From the NCBI RefSeq assembly GCF_011927625.1, contig NZ_JAATIZ010000004.1, positions 186,001 to 250,000 of the forward strand: a stretch of DNA of 64,000 nt, written 5' to 3'. The number at the start of each line of letters is the position of its first letter. Positions within the stretch are counted from its first letter, which is position 1. The DNA is from Paenalcaligenes hominis. Lineage in GTDB: Bacteria; Pseudomonadota; Gammaproteobacteria; Burkholderiales; Burkholderiaceae_B. Under the pieces are notes generated by a model. That model did not search any database. It was not told where the DNA came from and saw only the letters and a list, made by a program, of their open reading frames with translations. Shown here in pieces: positions 15,494-23,790 of this stretch. The translations under genes were made by a program, and so were the position numbers.

Positions 15494-16330
15494 ATGCTAT
15501 CCATTCACTACAACCACCACGCGCTGTTAGCACAGCACCACTTTGCGCAGTCCCAATCGGCCTTGGGTCAAGCCATAGAGCGCTTGTCATCGGGCAAACG
15601 CATCAACAGCGCTAAAGACGACCCAGCGGGCTTTGCCATAGCAAACCGCATGGGTGCGACGATTCGTGGGTTGAACCAAGCCAGCCGTAATGCCAATGAC
15701 GGCATTTCAGTGGCGCAAACGGCTGAGGGCGCGCTAAATGAAATCAATTACAATGTGCAGCGTATTCGCGAGCTAACAGTACAAGCTTTAAATGGTTCGT
15801 ATAACGACACCGATCGTCTTTTTATTCAAGACGAAATACAGCAACGCCTAGAGGAAATTCAACGTATTGCGGATCAAACCGAATTCAATGGCATCCATCT
15901 ATTGGGTGCCGGCGCCCAACCCATGACCATTCAAGTGGGCGCTAACGATGGTCAAACCATAGCTATTGAACTGCTTGCTATGGATGTGCAGGCGCTGGGA
16001 CTGGATGGTTTTACCCTAAGCCCACCTAACGGACAGCCCCCTACTGCTAGCCCCTTAGCCATTTTAAGCGAAGCCTTGAATCGCATTGATGGTTTACGCA
16101 GTCATTTAGGGGCAATTCAAAACCGCTTTGAGTCTGTGATCCGCGTCAATCAAACCACCTCGTTAAATTTGGCCGCAGCGCGTTCCCGTATTGAGGACAC
16201 GGACTATGCCTTAGAGGTCTCCAACATGGTGCGCGCCCAGATTCAACAACAGATCACAGCATCTATTATGGCTCAAGCCAACCAAGCGCCGCAGCTGATT
16301 TTAAAACTGCTGCGTGACAGCGGTTTATAA
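15494..16330 (+). CDS. fliC: Flagellin
   Basis: The protein has 278 residues and is the flagellar filament subunit. The N-terminal D0/D1 region has SQSALGQAIERLSSGKRINSAKDDPAGFAIANRM and the C-terminal region has RIEDTDYALEVSNMVRAQI and QANQAPQLILKLL, both classic. There is little between them, so the outer D2/D3 domains are essentially absent. The ATG at 15494 is fixed by alignment to other flagellins. No Shine-Dalgarno sequence precedes it. The first 16 residues contain five His, at places where flagellins usually have Asn, Thr or Ser. It is transcribed from a sigma-28 site and ends 2 bp from the convergent fliA stop. Confidence 0.95.
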   Translation: MLSIHYNHHALLAQHHFAQSQSALGQAIERLSSGKRINSAKDDPAGFAIANRMGATIRGLNQASRNANDGISVAQTAEGALNEINYNVQRIRELTVQALNGSYNDTDRLFIQDEIQQRLEEIQRIADQTEFNGIHLLGAGAQPMTIQVGANDGQTIAIELLAMDVQALGLDGFTLSPPNGQPPTASPLAILSEALNRIDGLRSHLGAIQNRFESVIRVNQTTSLNLAAARSRIEDTDYALEVSNMVRAQIQQQITASIMAQANQAPQLILKLLRDSGL

Positions 16331-16332
16331 GC

Positions 16333-17088
16333 TTAAAGCAGTTGGTGATCGGGCATATCGCTGGGGCGCTGCTGCCAACTGGCGGCTTTTAAGTGACTGC
16401 GAATGCGAGCAATGGCTTGGGATCGCAGCTGCGACACCCGCCCTTCGGTAATGTCCATAACTGCTGCAATTTCTTTTTGGTTTAAGTCCTCTTGGAACTG
16501 CAAGGCAAAGAGCAGTTTTTCCCGTTCGGGCAGCAAGTCGAGCGCCTCGATAATCACGTGACGCAATTCTTTGGACATCAATAATTGCAGGGGGTTGTCG
16601 TGGGTTTCGGTTTCAGCCTGTAAAAAGTCTAGGGCATCGCCATCGCGGTCTTCGCTGCGATGGGTTAAGTCTTCATAAGACAGGATTTGCACCCCAGCTG
16701 CGTCCTCGAGCAGTGCGTAGTAGTCGTCTAATGACAAGCCTAGCTCGTTCGCAATGTCGTGATCGGTGGGCTCGGCCAAAAGGCGCTGACGTAACTGTGC
16801 TACCGCGGTTTCAATTTGCCGGGACTTTGAGCGCACACTGCGCGGCAGCCAGTCTTGGCTGCGTAGCTCGTCAAGCATAGACCCTCGAATGCGTGTAATG
16901 GCATAGGTTTCAAATTGGGCATCGGCCATTTGTTGGTAACGCCGTACCGCATCCAGTAGCCCCATCATGCCAGCCTGGATTAAATCGTCTAGCTCTACGC
17001 TAGCGGGCAGCCGTGCCAGCATTTGCAAGGCTTGGCGGCGCACGAGTGGCGCATACTGAGCAATTAAAGTTTCTTCAGACTTGAACAT
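16333..17088 (-). CDS. fliA: RNA polymerase sigma factor FliA (sigma-28)
   Basis: The protein has 251 residues from the ATG at 17086-17088 (MFKSEETLIAQYAPLV). The frame extends upstream to another ATG at 17160, but those 24 residues do not look like FliA. Region 2 is visible in LVRRQALQMLARLP...DDLIQAGMMGLLDAV, and region 4 in LPEREKLLFALQF...NQKEIAAVMDITEGRVSQLRSQAIARI. It directs RNA polymerase to late flagellar promoters, four of which are seen in this window, and is held by the anti-sigma factor FlgM. It is divergent from flaG and convergent with fliC. Confidence 0.96.
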   Translation of the reverse strand: MFKSEETLIAQYAPLVRRQALQMLARLPASVELDDLIQAGMMGLLDAVRRYQQMADAQFETYAITRIRGSMLDELRSQDWLPRSVRSKSRQIETAVAQLRQRLLAEPTDHDIANELGLSLDDYYALLEDAAGVQILSYEDLTHRSEDRDGDALDFLQAETETHDNPLQLLMSKELRHVIIEALDLLPEREKLLFALQFQEDLNQKEIAAVMDITEGRVSQLRSQAIARIRSHLKAASWQQRPSDMPDHQLL

Positions 17089-17198
17089 AGAAAAACGCAA
17101 AATAAGGTCCCTGTCACCATTATGCCTGAAGCCCATGGGCTTAATAATGCAAAACAGCACCCCATTTTGCGCTTAGCTTGGGCGTTGGCTAGCCAAGC

Positions 17199-17225
17199 TA
17201 AATTCTTTTTAGACGCTGCCGTTAA
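17199..17225 (+). promoter_or_regulatory. Sigma-28 promoter of flaG (and fliD-S-T)
   Basis: TAAA (17199-17202), a 15-bp spacer, then GCCGTTAA (17218-17225), with the same elements as the fliC site. It lies 58 bp before the flaG start. Confidence 0.8.
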
Positions 17226-17283
17226 TTAGATAAATAGTGTCTTGGGCACAATGGCCCAGCTCTCATCTGATCAGGAGCCTACC

Positions 17284-17712
17284 ATGGTAAACCCCATAGC
17301 ATCTCAACTTGCCGCCACTGCTTCTGTGGCCGCCTCGCTTGATAGTCAGCAGGAAACAGTCGTCATTAACGTGGACTCACACGTCAATGCTAGCAATCAG
17401 GTTGAAACCCAAGCCCAAGGACAAAAACACCCTAAGCCGCCCCAAACCTGGCCACTGCGCAAGCCCATGGGCGATATTATCGAGCCCCCGAAAAGCTCGC
17501 TTGACACCGCGCTTGAACAGCTCAACAACAACCTAAAAGCATGGGCGACCGGTGTGCGGTTTGATGTAGACCCCGACACCCAACGTTTAATTGTCTCTTT
17601 AGTCGACAACGAGTCTGGCGAAGTGATCCGCACGGTACCGTCCGAGGCAGTATTACAGATTTCCAAAATGATCACCCAATTTCAAGGCAATGGCATCAAC
17701 ACCAAAGCCTAA
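17284..17712 (+). CDS. flaG: FlaG family flagellar protein
   Basis: The protein has 142 residues. The ATG at 17284 is chosen because AGGAG lies 6 bp upstream; in-frame starts at 17242 (TTG) and 17251 lack a good ribosome site. The C-terminal half (about 72-138) is the FlaG domain: LEQLNNNLKAWATGVRFDVDPDTQRL, then SGEVIRTVPSEAVLQI. FlaG proteins influence filament length or assembly, with the exact mechanism unsettled. The N-terminal 70 residues are low-complexity. It lies between the sigma-28 site and fliD, as in many polar and peritrichous beta- and gammaproteobacteria. Confidence 0.9.
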   Translation: MVNPIASQLAATASVAASLDSQQETVVINVDSHVNASNQVETQAQGQKHPKPPQTWPLRKPMGDIIEPPKSSLDTALEQLNNNLKAWATGVRFDVDPDTQRLIVSLVDNESGEVIRTVPSEAVLQISKMITQFQGNGINTKA

Positions 17713-17773
17713 CGTATTATCCTAGTGTGCAAACGAATAAACGCAAACTACCGTCAGTTCTCTGCATACTCAT

Positions 17774-17801
17774 TGCCTTTAATCGAACTGCAATTAAGGC
17801 A
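17774..17801 (+). repeat. Small inverted repeat before fliD
   Basis: tgcctttaat (17774-17783) and attaaggca (17793-17801) pair with one bulged base. It lies between flaG and fliD and has no T run, so it could be a processing or attenuation hairpin rather than a full terminator. Confidence 0.4.
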
Positions 17802-17828
17802 TACTATGATGGACAGGAGCATTAAATT

Positions 17829-19223
17829 ATGGCTATTTCTTCCATAGGGGTGGGTTCAGGCTTGCCCCTAGACCAACTACTCAGCGATTTTCGCAAAAGC
17901 GAAAACCAACCGTTGGTGCTTATCCAGCAGCGTCAGGTCATTTCCGAGGCGCGCTTATCGGGTTATGGCATTATCAAGGGCGCGTTGACCGACCTCCAAA
18001 AAGCCTCTCAGGCCTTAACCAAAACAGAAAAATACGGCGCTCTGAAAGGCACGTCATCTAACGAGGCAGTCGGGGTCAAGGTAGAAAAAAATGCGGTCGC
18101 AGGGTCTTACACCCTAACCGGTATTAAACTTGCCACGCAGCAGTCTCTCGCTCTAGCTGGCCAAGCCAGTCGCACTGACAAAATTGGCACGGGTGGGCAG
18201 CTTAGTATTGAACTGAATAACGGCAAGGGTCCTGTTACCATCGATTTGGGCGACGACACCTCGCTACAAGGCGTGATGAAAGCCATCAATGCCAACCCCG
18301 ACCTAGGCGTACAGGCCACACTGGTTAATGTCGGCTCCGATTCACCCTATCGCTTAATGTTGACGGCTAAAGACACCGGCACCGAGGCCAGCATTAAAGA
18401 AATCACGGTCACAGGCAATGACGAGCTCAATGCTATTTTAGCGTATGACGCCACAGGCTCTACAGCCAATTATCAGGAAACCACCAAGGCCACTAACGCT
18501 AAGGCCACCGTTAACGGCATTGAGATCACCAACCAAAGCAATACCTTTAAAGATGTTATCGAGGGCGTCACTCTCGACCTTAAAACCTTGCCTGCAAATG
18601 GCGAAGCAGTCAAAATCAACATTACGCGTGATGATTCCGTGGCTATTAATGCGGTCAAGGATTTTGTAAAAGCGTACAACAGTCTGCTAGACACCATCAA
18701 AGCGCAAACGTCGTTTGATGTGGAAAACGAAAAAAGCAGCGCGTTAACGGGTGATTCGTTAGTGCGTCGTGTAGAAAGCCAGATGCGTGGGGCATTAAAC
18801 AGCGCATCCAGTGTGGGCGATATCCACACCTTAGCCGACCTAGGCATTAAAAGCGATTACAAAACCGGCAAGCTCGAAATTAACGAGGAAAAGCTTACCG
18901 AAGCAGTGCGCGATCACCTAGGTGATGTGACCGAGTTTTTAAGCGGCGCTAACGGCGTGGGTAAAAATGTGGACAAGGCAGCCAATGAATACATTAAGTC
19001 CAATGGTTTTATCCAAAATGCCACCGATGGTTTAAACAGAACCATCAAGGACTTGGAAAAACAATATCAGGCCACTTCCGACCGCATTGAAAACAAAATG
19101 GAAAACTATCGTCGTCAATTTAGTCAGCTCGATGTGATGATGAACCAAATGAGTGGCATCAGCAACTACCTAACCCAGCAGCTATCTATGTTAGGCAACA
19201 TGAACAGTAGTAATAACAAGTAA
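17829..19223 (+). CDS. fliD: Flagellar filament cap protein FliD
   Basis: The protein has 464 residues, the usual FliD size. The N-terminal FliD_N segment (SSIGVGSGLPLDQLLSDFRKSE) and the C-terminal coiled-coil region (about 385-455, LNRTIKDLEKQYQATSDRIENKMENYRRQFSQLD) are both present. FliD forms the cap at the filament tip that guides flagellin folding. CAGGAG about 9 bp upstream supports the start. The stop overlaps the fliS ATG by one base (TAATG). Confidence 0.96.
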   Translation: MAISSIGVGSGLPLDQLLSDFRKSENQPLVLIQQRQVISEARLSGYGIIKGALTDLQKASQALTKTEKYGALKGTSSNEAVGVKVEKNAVAGSYTLTGIKLATQQSLALAGQASRTDKIGTGGQLSIELNNGKGPVTIDLGDDTSLQGVMKAINANPDLGVQATLVNVGSDSPYRLMLTAKDTGTEASIKEITVTGNDELNAILAYDATGSTANYQETTKATNAKATVNGIEITNQSNTFKDVIEGVTLDLKTLPANGEAVKINITRDDSVAINAVKDFVKAYNSLLDTIKAQTSFDVENEKSSALTGDSLVRRVESQMRGALNSASSVGDIHTLADLGIKSDYKTGKLEINEEKLTEAVRDHLGDVTEFLSGANGVGKNVDKAANEYIKSNGFIQNATDGLNRTIKDLEKQYQATSDRIENKMENYRRQFSQLDVMMNQMSGISNYLTQQLSMLGNMNSSNNK

Positions 19224-19636
19224 TGACTTATTCTGCTTTACGCCGCGGCCCCGGCGGCCGCCCTACCGCTCAGTCTTATTCCAATATTGGTCTAGAGACC
19301 CAAGTGCTCAGCGCCAGCCCCGAAGAGCTCATCAGCCTATTGCTAGATGGTGCACGGGTTGCCGTCATTAAAGCCAAAATTCACCTTGATAATAACCAAA
19401 TCGCCGAGCGCGGGCAGGCTATTTCCAAGGCCATTGATATCGTCGATACCGGTTTAAAAGCCGTGCTCGATAAGGAAAAAGGCGGTGAGGTCGCCGCACA
19501 GCTACTGCATGCTTACGACCTTATCCTCTACCACTTAATGCAAGCGAATCTCCACAGCGACAAAAGGCGCTTGGACATCGCTGAGTCCATGCTGACCTCG
19601 CTATTGGAAACATGGCGAGAGGCCACTAAAAAATAG
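19223..19636 (+). CDS. fliS: Flagellin export chaperone FliS
   Basis: The protein has 137 residues with family features: YSNIGLETQVLSASPEELI near the N terminus, the hydrophobic LLLDGARVAVIKAK helix and a C-terminal LLETWREA. FliS binds the C-terminal D0 region of flagellin in the cytoplasm and prevents premature polymerisation. It is coupled to fliD by a 1-bp overlap. Confidence 0.95.
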   Translation: MTYSALRRGPGGRPTAQSYSNIGLETQVLSASPEELISLLLDGARVAVIKAKIHLDNNQIAERGQAISKAIDIVDTGLKAVLDKEKGGEVAAQLLHAYDLILYHLMQANLHSDKRRLDIAESMLTSLLETWREATKK

Positions 19637-19664
19637 TGGAATTTATTTGTAAAGGTATCTACAC

Positions 19665-20000
19665 ATGCCCAGCTCTCCCTCTGTCACCCTGCAACAATAC
19701 CAAGTCATTGCTGATCTCAGCCATCGTATGCTTGACGAGGCGCGTCGACAGCAATGGGGGCAAGTGATTGCTCTTAGCCAGGAATACGTGCAAGCCGTCG
19801 AGCAGCTAAAGGCTCTCAATGAATTAAACAACGCAGAACGTCATGCGCGACGCGATTTGTTAACCAAAATCCTCGAAGACGATGCAGAAATTCGTCTTCT
19901 AGCCGAGCCCGAGCTGCGTCGCTTAGGGCACATTTTGGGTGATATGAAACGCCAGCAATCAGTAGTCAATGCCTATTGCTCGCCCACCTATAGCGCATGA
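19665..20000 (+). CDS. fliT: Flagellar protein FliT
   Basis: The protein is 111 residues and all-helical, with the FliT-like pattern YQVIADLSHRMLDEARRQQWGQVIALSQEYVQAVEQL. FliT is the export chaperone for FliD and, in enterics, also inhibits FlhDC. It follows fliS by 28 bp and overlaps the next start by 4 bp (ATGA). Confidence 0.88.
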   Translation: MPSSPSVTLQQYQVIADLSHRMLDEARRQQWGQVIALSQEYVQAVEQLKALNELNNAERHARRDLLTKILEDDAEIRLLAEPELRRLGHILGDMKRQQSVVNAYCSPTYSA

Positions 20001-21205
20001 GCATTGGCCCGTCGACCCTCGGCAATCTACTCGTGCAGCGCTTGGATTCGGCGCTGGGTGTTAGTCAAACCGCTCAGCATCGTACGGGTGCGCACCCAGA
20101 TGCCTTGCGTCATACGCAGTCGATTCAGCGCTTAATTCAAAGTGACACCTCGACGGCTCGCTCGACACGAGAAAGCGTCGATAAGGCCCAACAGCAAGAC
20201 ACCACCCGTTTACAAAACCGTGCCGATTCGCGTCTGGAAAACCAACTCCAAAAATACACGGATCACCGCTTTACCCCCTCTGCGCCCACCACATTGGGTA
20301 AAACGGCACGCACCATTTTAGCTCTGTTAACTCAGTATGCACATCAGCCTGTACAGGGCCAACGTCCTTTGTTAACGCCCCAAACCTTGGCCAATGCAGC
20401 TCAACGCAGCTTGCCAACAGCCCCAACTGGAATGCCTGTGCCGGCTGGCACTACGACCACCACAGCGCCTACCGCTACTACGCCCCCCTCCGCCAGCAAC
20501 GCCTTAACTCAACTCTTGACCGCTACCGCCCCCACGCCGACTGCACCCCAAGCGCTTACGCACGCCATTGCACACATGTTGCAACAAAGCGTCACGGAAA
20601 GTGGCTTGTTCTACGAGTCAAAGTTGGCCCAACTCGTTAAAGGGCAAATCAGCCCTGAGGCGCTACACCAACAACCTCAGGCGTCTACGCAAGCCAAAGC
20701 TAGCTCTCAAAACGCAACGGTATTAGCCCAACTGGCTAACGCGGCAGGTAAAGACACGCCTGCGACTAGCTTGTTGCAATCGGGCATAGACCCATCTACC
20801 CAGCAACTGGTGCGTCAACAACTCGAGGTCTTAGCCAGCCAAATGTTTAACTGGCGTGGCGAGGCATGGCCTGGGGTGCCTTTAGATCTGGAAATACAAC
20901 GCCGCCGCGACGACGACGCCCAACAACACCCTGACACCTTTCACGACGAGGACGAGGCGCCCTGGCAAAGTCGTTTAAAATTAGAGCTGCCTACACTAGG
21001 TACGGTGCAAGCTCGCTTGCATATTCATGATCACACTGTGCGCATTCAGATTGAGGCCCCCACGGCCAGCGATACCTTAAAGCACCACCTCGCTACCTTG
21101 GTCGAGCGCCTGGAAACACGCGGCATCGCCATTCAACAGCTTCAGGTACTACGCCAAGACCCGTTGTACGCTGACCCCGACGAGTACTCTCATGTCTACG
21201 ACTAA
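19997..21205 (+). CDS. FliK-like hook-length control domain protein
   Basis: The protein has 402 residues. The middle (about 120-200) is Pro/Thr/Ala-rich low-complexity sequence. The C-terminal third has a FliK_C-like fold: SRLKLELPTLGTVQARLHIHD, then VRIQIEAPTASDTLKHHLATLVERLETRGI. FliK acts as a secreted ruler and switches export specificity through FlhB. A second, canonical fliK lies after fliJ (27429), so this is a paralogue. It is coupled to the FlhB-C-like gene by a 14-bp overlap, which suggests that the two form a module. Confidence 0.8.
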   Translation: MSIGPSTLGNLLVQRLDSALGVSQTAQHRTGAHPDALRHTQSIQRLIQSDTSTARSTRESVDKAQQQDTTRLQNRADSRLENQLQKYTDHRFTPSAPTTLGKTARTILALLTQYAHQPVQGQRPLLTPQTLANAAQRSLPTAPTGMPVPAGTTTTTAPTATTPPSASNALTQLLTATAPTPTAPQALTHAIAHMLQQSVTESGLFYESKLAQLVKGQISPEALHQQPQASTQAKASSQNATVLAQLANAAGKDTPATSLLQSGIDPSTQQLVRQQLEVLASQMFNWRGEAWPGVPLDLEIQRRRDDDAQQHPDTFHDEDEAPWQSRLKLELPTLGTVQARLHIHDHTVRIQIEAPTASDTLKHHLATLVERLETRGIAIQQLQVLRQDPLYADPDEYSHVYD

Positions 21206-21527
21206 GCCCCCTCAGCACGCCGTGGCTTTGCGTTACGACCCATCATTAGATCAAGCCCCACGCGTGGTCGCCAAAGGCTATGGCCATGTTGCCGATGCGA
21301 TTATTGCGACAGCCCACGAACACGGCCTTTACGTACATGAATCCCGCGAGCTAGTGGGTTTATTGATGCAATTAGATCTAGATCAACATATTCCCCCAGA
21401 ACTCTATCTAGTGATTGCAGAATTGCTGGCATGGCTTTATGCTTTGGAGTCTGGCGATGCTGAACTTGACCCCCTGCTTGGCTCGACACCCCCTTCTCTT
21501 GACCCTAGCCCAACTGTTAAAAAATGA
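21192..21527 (+). CDS. FlhB C-terminal-domain-like protein (EscU/YscU/FlhB family)
   Basis: The protein has 111 residues matching only the cytoplasmic domain of FlhB: HAVALRYDPSLDQAPRVVAKGYGHVADAI, the ARGI-like HESRELVGLL, and IPPELYLVIAELLAWLYALE. The autocleavage NPTH of FlhB is replaced by PPQH, so self-cleavage is not expected. Such FhlB/YlqH-type proteins can partly substitute for the FlhB C-terminal fragment in export. Full-length flhB lies at 53604-54758. A terminator follows. Confidence 0.85.
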   Translation: MSTTKPPQHAVALRYDPSLDQAPRVVAKGYGHVADAIIATAHEHGLYVHESRELVGLLMQLDLDQHIPPELYLVIAELLAWLYALESGDAELDPLLGSTPPSLDPSPTVKK

Positions 21528-21528
21528 T

Positions 21529-21552
21529 AAGGCGTAAAAAGCCTTGGTTTTT
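21529..21552 (+). terminator. Rho-independent terminator after the fliD-S-T / FliK-like operon
   Basis: aaggc (21529-21533), loop gtaaaaa, gcctt (21541-21545), then ggttttt. This short stem with a T run lies just after the FlhB-C-like stop. Confidence 0.65.
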
Positions 21553-21654
21553 GACGTTTGATAAACGGCTTAGGTAGACACATCTGACTGTACATTATGT
21601 CGTAGAGCAAACCTGTGCTTTAACTAGGTTACCGATTTTCTACGAGTTAGCGAT

Positions 21655-21990
21655 ATGACCCCATCTTCTCTTTCTGCCATCGACTCTGTGCTATCTCAGC
21701 TGCGCAGTGTGGCCGACGTGGCCGCCAATCAGACTCGGTCTGTTAACGCTGGACCTGTAGGCTCGCCCCCCAGTTTTGCGGTAGAGCTGCAACGTAGCCT
21801 AAATAAACTGGCTGCTACCCAAAATCACGCCAATACTCAAGCCGAAGCCTTTATGGCAGGTGCGCCGGGCATCTCTCTAAACGATGTCATGATTGATTCG
21901 CAAAAAGCCAGCTTGGCTTTTCAAACAACTCTACAAATGCGTAATCGTCTGGTCGAGGCCTACAAAACCGTCTCCAGTATGCCGGTCTAA
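21655..21990 (+). CDS. fliE: Flagellar MS-ring/rod adaptor FliE
   Basis: The protein has 111 residues, the usual size. It has family features SPPSFAVELQRSLNKLAATQNHANTQAEAFMAG and the C-terminal DVMIDSQKASLAFQTTLQMRNRLVEAYKTVSSMPV. FliE joins the MS ring to the proximal rod and is among the first exported proteins. It is the first gene of the large fliE-R cluster. The 100-bp gap before it shows no recognisable sigma-28 site, so an earlier-class promoter is likely. Confidence 0.95.
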   Translation: MTPSSLSAIDSVLSQLRSVADVAANQTRSVNAGPVGSPPSFAVELQRSLNKLAATQNHANTQAEAFMAGAPGISLNDVMIDSQKASLAFQTTLQMRNRLVEAYKTVSSMPV

Positions 21991-22101
21991 TTTCCCCCAA
22001 CACGGTGGGCTATTTTCCCTGATTGTGTATCTGATTATTTCTTACGTCTTACTACAATCCATGTCAACATGGTATCAAAACATGAATTTGCGAGACCCTA
22101 A

Positions 22102-23790
22102 ATGAGCCAGGCCTCCTCAACCATTAACCGAGTCCCCGGCTTAGATTTTCTCCGCAACCTACCCCGCACCGCCCAGATCGCCGGTGCGGCGGGTGTGGTG
22201 GCTTTAGTGCTTGTGGCTGCTCTTTGGTCTCGCGCGCCGGATTACAATGTGCTGTTTTCTAATTTAGATGATAAAGACGGTGGCGCTATTGTGACAGCAT
22301 TAGGGCAAATGAATGTGCCCTATCAGTTTTCGGATAATGGCAGCGCCATTCTTATCCCTAAAGAACGGGTCCACGAAGTGCGTATGCAGTTAGCCAGCCA
22401 AGGTTTGCCGCGTGGTGGCAATGTGGGTTTTGAGCTACTGGACCAAGCCCGTTTTGGGGCCAGTCAATTCACTGAACAGGTTACCTACCAGCGTGCCCTA
22501 GAGGGCGAGCTCGCTAGCTCCATTAGTGCCGTGCATGCGGTGCAAGACGCCCGTGTGCACTTAGCCATTCCTCGGGAAACCCTCTTTGTGCGTGATCGCC
22601 AAGCCCCGACGGCCTCGGTGTTGTTAACGCTGTACTCGGGCCGTAGCCTATCGGAAAGCCAAGTCTCTGCCATTCAATGGTTGGTGTCATCCAGCGTACC
22701 TTCTTTATCGGCCGATAATGTATCGGTAGTAGACCAAGACGGCCGCTTATTAACCGCACCAAGCGGTCAGGCAGGTGCCAACAGTGCACAACGTGATTTC
22801 ACTACCGACATTGAACATCGCGCCGTCCAACGCATTATGACGTTGCTCAACCCGCTCTTAGGCACAGGCAATGTGCGTGCTCAAGTCAGCGCTGATATTG
22901 ATTTTTCAGCCCGTGAGCACACTTCTGAGGTCTATAGACCCAATCAAAAACCAGGCGAAGCCGCCGTGCGCAGCGAACAAAGCAGCGTGGCGCTTAACAA
23001 CACCGCGACCAACCCCGAAGGGGTACCTGGGGCATTAACCAATCAACCTCCATTAAATCCGGTGGCGCCCATTGTGGATGAGAACGCCACAGCGCCCGAT
23101 ACCGCAGCTGATACTCAAGCCCCTGCTACCGCTACGACCGAGCTGGATTCGCGTTTATCGCAACTCGAAGCCCAAGCCAAACTGGTTTCGCCCTCGGGTA
23201 ATGCGCGCACCGACATCACTACTAACTACGAGGTGGATCGCACCATTAGTCATGTCAAAGGGGCCGTGGGCGAGCTAAAACGCTTATCCATTGCGGTGGT
23301 AATTAATCACCGTTACGTAGATAAAGAATACCAAGCCCTATCCGACGATGAACTGGAAAGCATCCGTTCGCTGGTGATGCAAGCCGTTGGGTATTCGGCC
23401 GAACGGGGCGACAGCATTAGTGTCGTTAACAGTCGCTTTAGCGAGCCAGAAGACCACAGTGTGCCTTTCTGGAAAAACAACACCTACATCGAGGCTGCTA
23501 TGACCTTGTTTAAGTACCTCGTCATTGCCATCTTGTTCTTTGCTTTCTGGCGCATTGTGATTAACCCCATTATTCAAGGGTTAATTCAAGCACGCCTCCA
23601 AGCACAGACGATGCGCCTAGAGGCAGAAGAAAATATTGAACGTCAAAAAGTAGCCAAAGAACGGGCGGCAGAAATCAACCGCTACGAAGACAACATGGGC
23701 ACCGCTCGATTGATGGCAGAAAAAGACCCACGCGCGGTGGCGATGGTATTACGCGCTTGGATGAATAAAGAAGATAACGATGACAACTAA
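22102..23790 (+). CDS. fliF: Flagellar MS-ring protein FliF
   Basis: The protein has 562 residues. Transmembrane segments lie near 24-46 (AQIAGAAGVVALVLVAALW) and about 460-482 (FKYLVIAILFFAFWRIVI), enclosing the periplasmic ring-building motifs (YNVLFSNLDDKDGGAIVTAL, SNVGFELLDQARFG-type). A disordered Ala/Thr/Pro-rich loop lies near 290-345. The C-terminal tail binds FliG. The stop overlaps the fliG start by 11 bp. Confidence 0.97.
   Translation: MSQASSTINRVPGLDFLRNLPRTAQIAGAAGVVALVLVAALWSRAPDYNVLFSNLDDKDGGAIVTALGQMNVPYQFSDNGSAILIPKERVHEVRMQLASQGLPRGGNVGFELLDQARFGASQFTEQVTYQRALEGELASSISAVHAVQDARVHLAIPRETLFVRDRQAPTASVLLTLYSGRSLSESQVSAIQWLVSSSVPSLSADNVSVVDQDGRLLTAPSGQAGANSAQRDFTTDIEHRAVQRIMTLLNPLLGTGNVRAQVSADIDFSAREHTSEVYRPNQKPGEAAVRSEQSSVALNNTATNPEGVPGALTNQPPLNPVAPIVDENATAPDTAADTQAPATATTELDSRLSQLEAQAKLVSPSGNARTDITTNYEVDRTISHVKGAVGELKRLSIAVVINHRYVDKEYQALSDDELESIRSLVMQAVGYSAERGDSISVVNSRFSEPEDHSVPFWKNNTYIEAAMTLFKYLVIAILFFAFWRIVINPIIQGLIQARLQAQTMRLEAEENIERQKVAKERAAEINRYEDNMGTARLMAEKDPRAVAMVLRAWMNKEDNDDN

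Noticed and set aside
17089-17160. Longer FliA starting at 17160
   Set aside because: The 24 added residues do not resemble FliA; MFKSEETLIAQ fits the family start.
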